Assembly (NCBI GenBank): GCA_903905685.1
Contig: CAIVHI010000056.1
Span: 1 to 6,521, forward strand
Source: an uncultured Bacteroidota bacterium
GTDB lineage: Bacteria > Bacteroidota > Bacteroidia > Chitinophagales > Chitinophagaceae
DNA length: 6,521 nucleotides
Direction: 5' to 3'
Of the stretch, positions 1 through 6,521 are shown in pieces. Below the pieces are notes generated by a model, which saw only the letters and a program-made list of their open reading frames with translations, did no database searches and was not told the DNA's origin. The translations under genes were made by a program, and so were the position numbers. Positions within the stretch are counted from its first letter, which is position 1. The number at the start of each line of letters is the position of its first letter.

Positions 1-405
1 GGCGGGGCATTGTTCGTCAATAGCCTTGGTTCCGGTATCGCCGTAGTAACCGGTGCCCGACGCGTTGATGAATATCTTGGGTAGCGCGGGCATGGCCTTC
101 ATGGCATTCACCAAGTTGCGGGTGGTGGTAACACGGCTACTGTACAGCAGCACTTTGTAAGCGGCGTTCCAGCGGCGGCCAATGTTGGCTCCCGCCAAAT
201 TGACCACTGCCGTTGCATGTTCCAGGGCCTCCAGCGGAATTTGGCCCGCCGTAAGGTCGGCACGGTAAAACTTCGTTCCTTGGGGAATTGATTTTGGTGC
301 CGTCCTACCTAAAATGGCCACTTCGTGGCCCGAGTAGGTAAGACTGCGGCAAAGTTGGGTGCCAATAAATCCTGTGCCACCCGCAATGACTATCTTCTCT
401 TTCAT
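1..405 (-). CDS. TIGR01777-family (SDR39U1/YfcH-like) NAD(P)-dependent epimerase-type oxidoreductase, N-terminal part, truncated by window edge
   Basis: The reading frame starts at ATG (403-405, minus strand) and stays open for 135 codons to the window edge, so the C-terminal part is missing; family members are about 300 residues. The product begins MKEKIVIAGGTGFIG, a Rossmann nucleotide-binding start with the GxxGxxG glycines at residues 9, 12 and 15. The segment VVNLAGANIGRRW, then YSSRVTTTRNLV, then INASGTGYYGDTG follows the conserved order of the TIGR01777 group of extended short-chain dehydrogenase/reductases; the YYGD tyrosine sits where the family's active-site region lies. Members are predicted cytosolic oxidoreductases or nucleotide-sugar epimerase relatives; their substrate is generally unknown, so I give no gene symbol. 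The start lies 5 bases after the YfhO stop codon, so the gene is probably translated from the same mRNA, perhaps by coupling. No strong ribosome binding site is visible. The family call is firm; the reaction is not. Confidence 0.9.
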   Translation of the reverse strand, partial: MKEKIVIAGGTGFIGTQLCRSLTYSGHEVAILGRTAPKSIPQGTKFYRADLTAGQIPLEALEHATAVVNLAGANIGRRWNAAYKVLLYSSRVTTTRNLVNAMKAMPALPKIFINASGTGYYGDTGTKAIDEQCPA

Positions 406-410
406 AATTG

Positions 411-2885
411 CTATTCCACTGCACCATTCTTGGCGTTCATTCGAAAGTACGGCGCAATGACCAATGCCAACATACCTATAATAGATAGGCATATACCCAA
501 TTTAATGCCTTGAAGGCGATAGGACAGCTTTATCCTATGCTTTCCTTTGGCCAAAAACAAGCCCGTCATGCCGCCGTTCAACGGGAAGGTAGCCACCGCT
601 GAACTGTCAACATTTGCCTCCCAACCGACATCGTATGGAATTGACAAAAAGAGTATCTCGGGCCGCGAACTTTCGATTTCGCCGCAGACGGTTTCGTCGT
701 CGAAGCGAGATATGGTGAATGAGTCCCTCAATAAGTCGGGTAAGGCATGAGTCAAACGGATCATGTCTGTCGCCATATCGCTGCGTTCGGGTAGGAGCAT
801 GGCCTCCAATTGATTCGCCGTCCAATGCTCCATCTCGTGAGGCAACTTTGTAGCCTCGTCGACCACGCAGCTATGTAGTGGGCACATCTTTTTGCGTTGG
901 CTATCCAACTTTTCAAAGTCGTTTTGATTAATGTATTTGTCGTAGACGTATACGGGAGGTAGCGCAAATTTATTTCGATATACTTTTACGTCTCCAAATT
1001 GGGCCAGCGAATCGGCAGCCAGATACCATTCCGGATTCAAACCTTTTTTTACCAAAAAGTATTTCACGCCGTTCAGCGACTCGAATATGGGTTTCAGCGT
1101 GAGTCCATGGCTCCAACGGGAGGCACTTTCCTTGTTTCGGTCAATCAGGTTGTTCTCCCGAAGGTAACCGATGTAGCCCGACTGATTGAAGGAACCATAG
1201 GATGTGGTGCCGTTGAAATCTTGAATTAAACCATCGTTCAACGAGTAGTAGCCCGAGATGGACGAGAAATAGTTTTTGTCGATCCTATAAAATGTAGCAT
1301 CACGTTGCGATATCCAATGTAATGCGTTTATGGTGTTGTCATTATAGCCCTTTTTTTCCCTGCACTCCGCCGCCGTAACGGCGTTCCATCCGTTCACTGT
1401 TAGGTGGGTGAAGCAACAACACTCAAAAACCGCAACACCCACCAGTAGGTATTTGAATTGGCTTTGCGAGTTTAATTTGGCAACAGCATACTGTAAGCAG
1501 CCATAGGCAGCAAGCAAAATCAAAATAAACAGTCGTAATTGATTGTCTATCAATAGCTTATTTGATAGGCTCGGGACGAAAAGGGCTGAAGCCGGCACTA
1601 ATATCGATATTACCGTAGACCAAATACTTTTGGGTGGTTTGGTTACCTTGTTGTCCAACGCGAAAGTTGCGAAAAGCACCAGAAGTACACTTACAAAGAA
1701 GGAATATACCCTGAAGTAGTCGCCACTGAAGAGCCAGAAAGCATACCTCAGCCAAGGGAAAAATGATGGCAACAGCCATACCGCCGCAAATACCAACAAT
1801 GCGATTTTGGTGCGTCGGTTTTGGAGGCCGGAGAAAAACGACGGTGCGAGCAATAGGCACAATGTGCCGCAATAAAACATCGGGGCTTCAAAAGTGTTGC
1901 GCCACCCGGTATAGCCATCTGCCGAGCCCGAAAGGTCGTTGCAAAAAAATCGGGAAAGCGCGGTAAAGAACAGTCCCTTGGTGTCAGTTGCCCATATTTT
2001 TGAATGCAACAATCTGTTGGCGAGCCCGTAGCCGCCACCTACACGGGGATTGTGCACCAACAAGACGATGTTTTGAATCAAAAAAGGGCCACTTAGCGCC
2101 AGTCCAATGGCTGCCGGAAGCAAGATTTGCGCGCAGGTCTTGCCCAAAAGCCGCCAAGAAAAACCATGGGTATGCAGCAGGCGGAAGACGATGTAAGAGA
2201 AGAGGAAGAGCCCGAAGAAGTACAGGTTGAGGGGCATAGTGAGCCCTATGAAGAAGAATGGCAGAAACAGCCACCGGGATTTTCTCGTCTTCATGAGCTG
2301 TTCTGCGGCAAAGAGTAGGAGCGCCAAGTTCAAAGCCTCGAAGGAGAAGAAATGCCATACGCCGCCAATGACCACATAGCTACAAAACGTATAACTGATA
2401 CTGCCAAATATGGCCGATAGGTTGGATACACCTGCAGTTTTCAGGAATTGAAAAAACAACAGTCCAATCAGGTAAATTTTGATGATTTCAAGGTAAACCA
2501 AGCCCGGTAAGATTGAGGATGGACCTAAAATATAGATAAATAGATCAAACGGGTCGCGAAGGAAAAGGGGAAAGGTATTTTGCCCCATACCGAAATGGAA
2601 TGACCAACGCGGCACTTTGTGGTGCGCAAAACTTTCCGCCGTATTGTATAGGTAGGGGTAGAGCGCATCGAGCGAATCGGTGCCTATGCCTTTAAAAACG
2701 TAGTAGTTATCTTGAAATAGAAAGCTCCAAAATGCATAAAGTACAATGAGCGTAATACATCCCAATAAGACCAAGATGCTGCCCATGGGCGTGTTCAAAA
2801 CCCCGTCCATGAAATTTGGTGCTTCAGGCTTGGCGGGCCGCTCCCTGATATTGTCGAAAATGTTGGGCTCGTTGTTTTCAGTCAC
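411..2885 (-). CDS. YfhO-family polytopic membrane protein (GT-C-like, probable envelope glycosylation role)
   Basis: This complete 824-residue protein has a short cytoplasmic N-terminus, a first membrane segment at about 35-57, and roughly a dozen further hydrophobic segments to about residue 497. A large soluble region (about 500-790) follows, then a final membrane helix (about 793-813) and a short basic tail. Family marks include GTDSLDALYP (68-77) in the first outside loop, the WSFHFGMGQNTFP stretch (94-106), and near the C-terminus YDVGWEANVD (751-760) followed by GKHRIKLSYR (781-790), the usual YfhO ending. B. subtilis and Listeria YfhO homologues act with CsbB/GtlA-type enzymes in glycosylating lipoteichoic acid; Bacteroidota lack that polymer, so the acceptor here is unknown. 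The start is GTG at 2883-2885; no ATG lies in frame upstream before a stop (2934-2936). An ATG at codon 26 (2808-2810), just before the first helix, is the alternative. Three cysteines in a row (489-491) end one membrane segment. Confidence 0.88.
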   Translation of the reverse strand: MTENNEPNIFDNIRERPAKPEAPNFMDGVLNTPMGSILVLLGCITLIVLYAFWSFLFQDNYYVFKGIGTDSLDALYPYLYNTAESFAHHKVPRWSFHFGMGQNTFPLFLRDPFDLFIYILGPSSILPGLVYLEIIKIYLIGLLFFQFLKTAGVSNLSAIFGSISYTFCSYVVIGGVWHFFSFEALNLALLLFAAEQLMKTRKSRWLFLPFFFIGLTMPLNLYFFGLFLFSYIVFRLLHTHGFSWRLLGKTCAQILLPAAIGLALSGPFLIQNIVLLVHNPRVGGGYGLANRLLHSKIWATDTKGLFFTALSRFFCNDLSGSADGYTGWRNTFEAPMFYCGTLCLLLAPSFFSGLQNRRTKIALLVFAAVWLLPSFFPWLRYAFWLFSGDYFRVYSFFVSVLLVLFATFALDNKVTKPPKSIWSTVISILVPASALFVPSLSNKLLIDNQLRLFILILLAAYGCLQYAVAKLNSQSQFKYLLVGVAVFECCCFTHLTVNGWNAVTAAECREKKGYNDNTINALHWISQRDATFYRIDKNYFSSISGYYSLNDGLIQDFNGTTSYGSFNQSGYIGYLRENNLIDRNKESASRWSHGLTLKPIFESLNGVKYFLVKKGLNPEWYLAADSLAQFGDVKVYRNKFALPPVYVYDKYINQNDFEKLDSQRKKMCPLHSCVVDEATKLPHEMEHWTANQLEAMLLPERSDMATDMIRLTHALPDLLRDSFTISRFDDETVCGEIESSRPEILFLSIPYDVGWEANVDSSAVATFPLNGGMTGLFLAKGKHRIKLSYRLQGIKLGICLSIIGMLALVIAPYFRMNAKNGAVE

Positions 2886-2968
2886 TGGAACGCGGATAAC
2901 ACCTACAATGTTAGTATAAAATAAAATGCAACCCTATATGTGCGCCATAAAATCCTTTCTGTGCTTTA
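2886..2968 (-). other. 83-base AT-rich gap between PBP1A and YfhO genes; no terminator seen, weak promoter-like sequence
   Basis: No hairpin plus U-tract follows the PBP1A stop, so read-through from PBP1A into YfhO is possible. The minus strand contains TAACATTG (2906-2913), one mismatch from TAnnTTTG, with GTTG (2929-2932) 15 bases upstream, shorter than the usual spacing of about 19. If used, it would start transcription about 15-20 bases before the GTG start of YfhO, in keeping with that start rather than the codon-26 ATG. The evidence is weak. Confidence 0.25.
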
Positions 2969-5236
2969 CTACTCGTACTCGGTACCCGGGGCGGGTTTTT
3001 CTATTGGGTCGTCGGTGCCATGTCCTTTCGAGCCGTCAAGCAAGCCCGAGGGGTCGTTGTCGTCGCAGTCTTGGAAGCCGTCCGGCACCTTGAAGGTAGC
3101 ATCGGGGTTGATGTTCAAATTCTTATCGGCATAGACACGTTTCATGAACAGGGCCCAAATGGGCAATGCCGAAGACGCACCCTGCCCAAGGTTCTCACTG
3201 TGGAAACGGAACTCCCGGTCGTCGCAACCCACCCATACCCCGGCAATCAATTGGGGACAGTAACCAATGAACCAAGCGTCGGCCTGATTTTGCGTGGTTC
3301 CAGTCTTACCTGCAATGTCGCTTCTAATGCCGTATCTGAAACGCGTTCTGCCGCCTGTACCGAAGTTCACCACTCCGCGCATCATATTTACCATTTTGTA
3401 GGCGGTCATGGGGTTGATGATTTCTTTTTGTACCGGTGCGAAGCTCTTAATCAACATCCCGTTCTTGTCCTCAATCTGGCTCACCAACATCGGAACCGAG
3501 TTGATGCCGCCGCTGGGGAACATACTGTAGGCGCACACCATTTCGAACAACGAAATGTCGGACACGCCCAAGGCAACAGAGGGGTATTTGTCCATACGGC
3601 TGCTAATCCCGCATTTATGCGCGAAGTCTACAAAGGGTTCTATGCCCACTTGTTTCAAAACATAGAGTGCCGCATTGTTGAGTGAGAGCGCCAAGGCGTA
3701 CTTCATGGTGACATCCCCATTTTCCGAGCCACCGGCATCATAGGGTTTATCCATGTTGGGGAACTCCTGAGGGGTGCATTCCACCTTGCCGCAGGGCGAA
3801 AACCCATTGTCCACCGCAAAACAGTACAATAATGGCTTTATGGTACTACCCACTTGGCGTTTTGTATTGATGTTGACGTGGTCGTACTGGAAATAATTGT
3901 GGTCGATACCGCCAACCCAAGCCTTCACCTCGCCGGTTGCAGGGTCCATGGCAATAAAGCCCGATTGTAGAATCGTCTTCATATACTTGATGGAGTCCAA
4001 GGGACTCATCACGGTATCTAGGGAGTGGTTTTTGTTCCAAGCGAAGATTTTCATCTTGATGGGCACCTTCATGATTTTCATCACTTGGTCATCCGTCATA
4101 CTCTCCTTGAACATTTGGTAATGCTCAGAGCCTTTAATTGCCGTCGAGAGGATGTTTTGGATGTCCTTGTTTTTGTTCCATACCGAGCCGTCTTTGTAAC
4201 CATTTTGAGACATGAACACCTTTTGCCAGGTCTCCAAATGTTCCTGCATGGCTTCCTCGGCATAGCGTTGCATGCGGGTGTCGAGGGTGGTATAAATCTT
4301 CAACCCATCTTTATAGATGTCGTAGGGCGTACCATCAGGCTTTTTTAGGTCTTTGCATGCAGCCTTCACTTGCTGTTCCACCACCTGCCTGAAGTAGGGC
4401 GCAATACCGTCGTGATAGTCAATCTTATGGAAGTCGAGCGGGGTTTCGTTGGTTTTGAGTTGTTCAAACTGGGCTTTGGTGATTTTGTTGTTTTTATACA
4501 TCAACTCCAATACCGTATTCCTCCGTGCTTTGGATTGCTTGGGGTGGGTACGCGGATTGTAGATGGTGTTTCCTTTCAGCATACCCACCAAAGACGCGGC
4601 TTCATCGATATTGAGTTTGTCGGGTGTCTTGTTGTAAAAGGTGAGCGAGGCGTTTTTGATGCCATACACGTTGCTCCCGAAGGGCACAGTATTGAGGTAA
4701 AGGGTTATGATTTCGTTTTTGGTGAGGTTTCGTTCCAGTTTCACGGCAAGTACCCATTCCTTTAGTTTTACCAACGGTAGGGTAAAGCTGTGCTCGCTAT
4801 TACGTGGAAAAAGGTTTTTGGCAAGCTGCTGGGTTATGGTCGATGATCCCCGCTTTTTATGGAACAGGGCATAAAAGGGAATGGCAATAGTTGCAATGGG
4901 GTCAATGCCTGCATGTTCGTAAAATCGCGCGTCCTCGGTAGCAATAAGGGCGTTGATGACATTAGGCGAAATCTCGGAAAACTTACTGTTGGAACGGTCG
5001 AGCACATAATAACGTCCCAATAAGGCGCCGTCTGAGGCCAAAACATCCGAAGAGACGAAGCTGTTCGGGTTCTCCAGCTCTCCCATGGATGGCATATACC
5101 CAATCAGACCGTTATCGATTCCGATGATCAATACAGCGAACATAAGAATCATGGATCCAAAAACAATCCATAACGTCTTGATGCTTTTCGATATTTTCTC
5201 CGGATTGCCTTTAGTGCCGGTCGTATTTCCTGCCAA
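2969..5236 (-). CDS. Bifunctional class A penicillin-binding protein (PBP1A type): peptidoglycan glycosyltransferase and DD-transpeptidase
   Basis: This complete 755-residue enzyme polymerises lipid II into glycan strands and crosslinks the stem peptides on the outer face of the inner membrane. A lysine-containing cytoplasmic N-terminus precedes one membrane anchor (about 21-43). The GT51 domain follows: ATEDARFYEHAGID (99-112, catalytic Glu101), GSSTITQQLAKNLFP (130-144), a motif with the probable second Glu160, and LYLNTVPFGSNVYG (179-192). A linker of about 110 residues leads to the transpeptidase domain with STIK (464-467, nucleophile Ser464), SLN (518-520) and KTGTT (644-648). All catalytic residues are present, so it should be active and bind beta-lactams. 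The last 40 residues are acidic and low in complexity (DCDDNDP). The start is TTG at 5234-5236: the next methionine, residue 29, lies inside the membrane anchor, and an in-frame stop lies six codons upstream of the TTG. It could be called mrcA/ponA, but Bacteroidota naming varies. Confidence 0.96.
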   Translation of the reverse strand: MAGNTTGTKGNPEKISKSIKTLWIVFGSMILMFAVLIIGIDNGLIGYMPSMGELENPNSFVSSDVLASDGALLGRYYVLDRSNSKFSEISPNVINALIATEDARFYEHAGIDPIATIAIPFYALFHKKRGSSTITQQLAKNLFPRNSEHSFTLPLVKLKEWVLAVKLERNLTKNEIITLYLNTVPFGSNVYGIKNASLTFYNKTPDKLNIDEAASLVGMLKGNTIYNPRTHPKQSKARRNTVLELMYKNNKITKAQFEQLKTNETPLDFHKIDYHDGIAPYFRQVVEQQVKAACKDLKKPDGTPYDIYKDGLKIYTTLDTRMQRYAEEAMQEHLETWQKVFMSQNGYKDGSVWNKNKDIQNILSTAIKGSEHYQMFKESMTDDQVMKIMKVPIKMKIFAWNKNHSLDTVMSPLDSIKYMKTILQSGFIAMDPATGEVKAWVGGIDHNYFQYDHVNINTKRQVGSTIKPLLYCFAVDNGFSPCGKVECTPQEFPNMDKPYDAGGSENGDVTMKYALALSLNNAALYVLKQVGIEPFVDFAHKCGISSRMDKYPSVALGVSDISLFEMVCAYSMFPSGGINSVPMLVSQIEDKNGMLIKSFAPVQKEIINPMTAYKMVNMMRGVVNFGTGGRTRFRYGIRSDIAGKTGTTQNQADAWFIGYCPQLIAGVWVGCDDREFRFHSENLGQGASSALPIWALFMKRVYADKNLNINPDATFKVPDGFQDCDDNDPSGLLDGSKGHGTDDPIEKPAPGTEYE

Positions 5237-5249
5237 GTCTTGAAAGTTT

Positions 5250-5280
5250 ACAATTTAAATATCGGACAGTGGAAGTCAAA
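5250..5280 (-). promoter_or_regulatory. Possible Bacteroidota-type promoter for the PBP1A gene
   Basis: On the minus strand TTTG (5277-5280) is followed, after 19 bases, by TAAATTGT (5250-5257), which resembles the Bacteroidota -33 TTTG and -7 TAnnTTTG elements at the usual spacing; the last two bases of the -7 element are swapped. The -7 element ends 13 bases before the TTG start, implying a very short leader. The region is AT-rich, so a chance match is possible. Confidence 0.3.
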
Positions 5281-5327
5281 AATACGATAGATATTGTTAA
5301 GGCACTGTTGAATGTAATACGATTTTT

Positions 5328-5347
5328 ATGGTCGCATCTTGCACCAT
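5328..5347 (-). other. Small imperfect stem-loop in the kinase-PBP1A gap
   Basis: Read on the minus strand, ATGGTGC pairs with GC-G-ACCAT around a 5-base loop (AAGAT), giving seven base pairs with one bulged G. It is followed by AAAAAT, not a U-tract, so it is not a standard intrinsic terminator for the kinase; on the plus strand it is followed by GATGATG. It might be a processing or stability element, or chance. The rest of the 177-base gap holds only the possible promoter and nothing else I can identify. Confidence 0.2.
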
Positions 5348-5413
5348 GATGATGAAGGTCGTCCGAAATGGGGGACTCCGTCAATCAACATGAGTTCGAT
5401 TTTTCGAGTGGCC

Positions 5414-6521
5414 TTACTTCATGTAGATTTTGAACGTAGAACCCTTGCCTACCTCGCTTTCCACTTCAACACGGCCACCCATAGCCTCAATTTGGTATTT
5501 GGTTAGGAAGAGCCCCATCCCTTTGGCATCTTTGTTGCCATGGAAGGTTTTATACATACCGAACAATTTGTGGCCATGTTTGGCCATATCTATGCCTATT
5601 CCGTTATCGGCAATGGTGAGTAGCCAATTCCCCGTTTGTGTTGCGGGGTGCTCCCTAACGCAGTTCAAGGTTACTACAGGAGGACGGTCGGGATGGCTGT
5701 ACTTAATGGCATTCGAGATGAAGTTCAACACCATGCTCTCCATATATGCGGGGTTGTAATTCACGATGACCTCATCGGAAATATTGTTGACGACGGTGGC
5801 GTTTTTATTCCTGATTTGAGACCCCAGAACTTCGATTGCCTGTGCAACGTGTTTGTTGAGCACTTGAGGGGTAACTTCCACATCAACTGCATTTTGCACG
5901 GCCACTACGTCATTTAAATGTTGCATAGTCTCATCCAACATCTCCGATGCCTTGTGTAGGAGTTCAAAAATTTCGGCTTTTTCTTCTTCCGTCTCCGACT
6001 CACCATACATATTCAGCAGGCTGTGAATGTTCACGGCATGCATACGTAAATTGTGAGACACGATATAGGAGAAGTTGAGTAGACGTTTGTTCTGTCCGCT
6101 CGACACATTGTAGGATTCGAGTAATTCCAGTTCCAAACGTTTGGCTTCAGTGATATCCTGTACGGTACCGTAAATTTCAACGGGGTTACCCGATGCGTCC
6201 AGTCGCACTTGGCCAATTTGGTTTATCCATTTCTCTAGGCCATCGGAATGCCTATCGATATTGTAGCTGAGGCTAAAGCGTCCTTTGTCGCGTATCGCGT
6301 CACTCATTGCTTCTGTGAAGGCGTTTTTGGACGTGTCGGAAACCAAGGCTTCCCAATTGGAAAACTTCTTTTCAAAGCTCGAATCGAGCCCGAAGATGTC
6401 ATAAAGCGTTGCCGAACATGTGAAAGTCCCGGTTTTGAGGTTGACCAAGTAGTTGCCTACACGGGCCAACTTTTGAGCTTCAATCAACTGCTTGTCTTGT
6501 TCAACCAATGTTTCGTGAGCC
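5414..6521 (-). CDS. PAS-domain sensor histidine kinase, 5' end outside window
   Basis: The frame is open to the window edge; it can be started at TTG 6506-6508, but the preceding codons (A-H-E-T) continue without a stop, so this is the C-terminal part of a longer kinase. Numbering from that TTG, residues about 10-125 form a PAS/PAC sensor domain (AQKLARVGNY at the start, EIYGTVQDITEAK at the end). The dimerisation domain has FSYIVSHNLR with phospho-acceptor His152. The ATP-binding domain shows the N box (NFISNAIKY, 262-270), G1 (DNGIGID, 301-307) and G2 (GMGLFLTKY, 330-338), and ends KGSTFKIYMK, so no receiver domain follows. No membrane helix is visible in this part. It should autophosphorylate and pass phosphate to an unlinked response regulator; the signal is unknown. 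The residue after the histidine is Asn rather than the usual Asp/Glu, as in many Bacteroidota kinases. It ends 177 bases before PBP1A, so it may not share its transcript. Confidence 0.93.
   Translation of the reverse strand, partial: AHETLVEQDKQLIEAQKLARVGNYLVNLKTGTFTCSATLYDIFGLDSSFEKKFSNWEALVSDTSKNAFTEAMSDAIRDKGRFSLSYNIDRHSDGLEKWINQIGQVRLDASGNPVEIYGTVQDITEAKRLELELLESYNVSSGQNKRLLNFSYIVSHNLRMHAVNIHSLLNMYGESETEEEKAEIFELLHKASEMLDETMQHLNDVVAVQNAVDVEVTPQVLNKHVAQAIEVLGSQIRNKNATVVNNISDEVIVNYNPAYMESMVLNFISNAIKYSHPDRPPVVTLNCVREHPATQTGNWLLTIADNGIGIDMAKHGHKLFGMYKTFHGNKDAKGMGLFLTKYQIEAMGGRVEVESEVGKGSTFKIYMK

Noticed and set aside
1413..1421. Cys-Cys-Cys run in YfhO (residues 489-491) considered as a metal or lipid attachment site
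   Set aside because: It sits at the end of a membrane segment with no lipobox or known metal motif around it, so I give it no function.
1558..2358. Several overlapping frames of about 80-124 codons within the YfhO gene on both strands
   Set aside because: They overlap the continuous 824-codon YfhO frame, which has clear membrane segments and family motifs; the shadows have none.
3020..3685. A 221-codon open frame on the plus strand inside the PBP1A gene
   Set aside because: It lies wholly antisense to the transpeptidase domain, whose motifs are intact, and its product (many His, Val, Arg runs) matches no family I recognise. It is best explained as a codon-bias shadow.
4370..4765. A 131-codon plus-strand open frame antisense to the GT51 domain of PBP1A
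   Set aside because: It mirrors the conserved glycosyltransferase codons and has no recognisable domain or upstream gene signals.
5328..5347. Stem-loop considered as the terminator of the histidine kinase gene
   Set aside because: On the minus strand it is followed by A residues rather than a U-tract, and the stem is short with a bulge, so it does not fit an intrinsic terminator.
5326..5391. A 21-residue minus-strand frame (begins MLIDGVPHFG) in the kinase-PBP1A gap
   Set aside because: It is very short, has no clear ribosome binding site and no recognisable product; chance is the simplest explanation.

Overview
The window looks like an ordinary chromosomal stretch from a member of the Bacteroidota. 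The basis is family-level: the histidine kinase has the 'FSYIVSHNLR' H-box common in that phylum, the PBP1A is of the phylum's long-linker type, no clear Shine-Dalgarno sites precede the starts, and one upstream region resembles the Bacteroidota TTTG/TAnnTTTG promoter. I cannot place it to genus by eye. All four genes read on the minus strand, so transcription runs from high to low coordinates.

In transcription order: (1) 6521-5414, the C-terminal part of a PAS-domain sensor histidine kinase, whose 5' end lies outside the window; (2) a 177-base gap with a possible promoter and a small stem-loop; (3) 5236-2969, a complete bifunctional class A penicillin-binding protein (PBP1A type) with a likely TTG start and intact catalytic motifs in both domains; (4) an 83-base gap; (5) 2885-411, a complete 824-residue YfhO-family polytopic membrane protein with a likely GTG start; (6) after only 5 bases, 405-1, the N-terminal 135 codons of a TIGR01777/SDR39U1-type NAD(P)-dependent epimerase-like oxidoreductase, cut by the window edge.

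The common theme is the cell envelope: PBP1A polymerises and crosslinks peptidoglycan, and YfhO proteins are GT-C-like membrane proteins linked in Bacillus and Listeria to glycosylation of surface polymers. The YfhO and epimerase genes are almost certainly co-transcribed. PBP1A may be in the same transcript or may have its own unit. The kinase may be unrelated. I found no RNA genes, mobile elements, CRISPR arrays or repeat arrays, and no convincing sign of an undescribed system. The findings below are modest.
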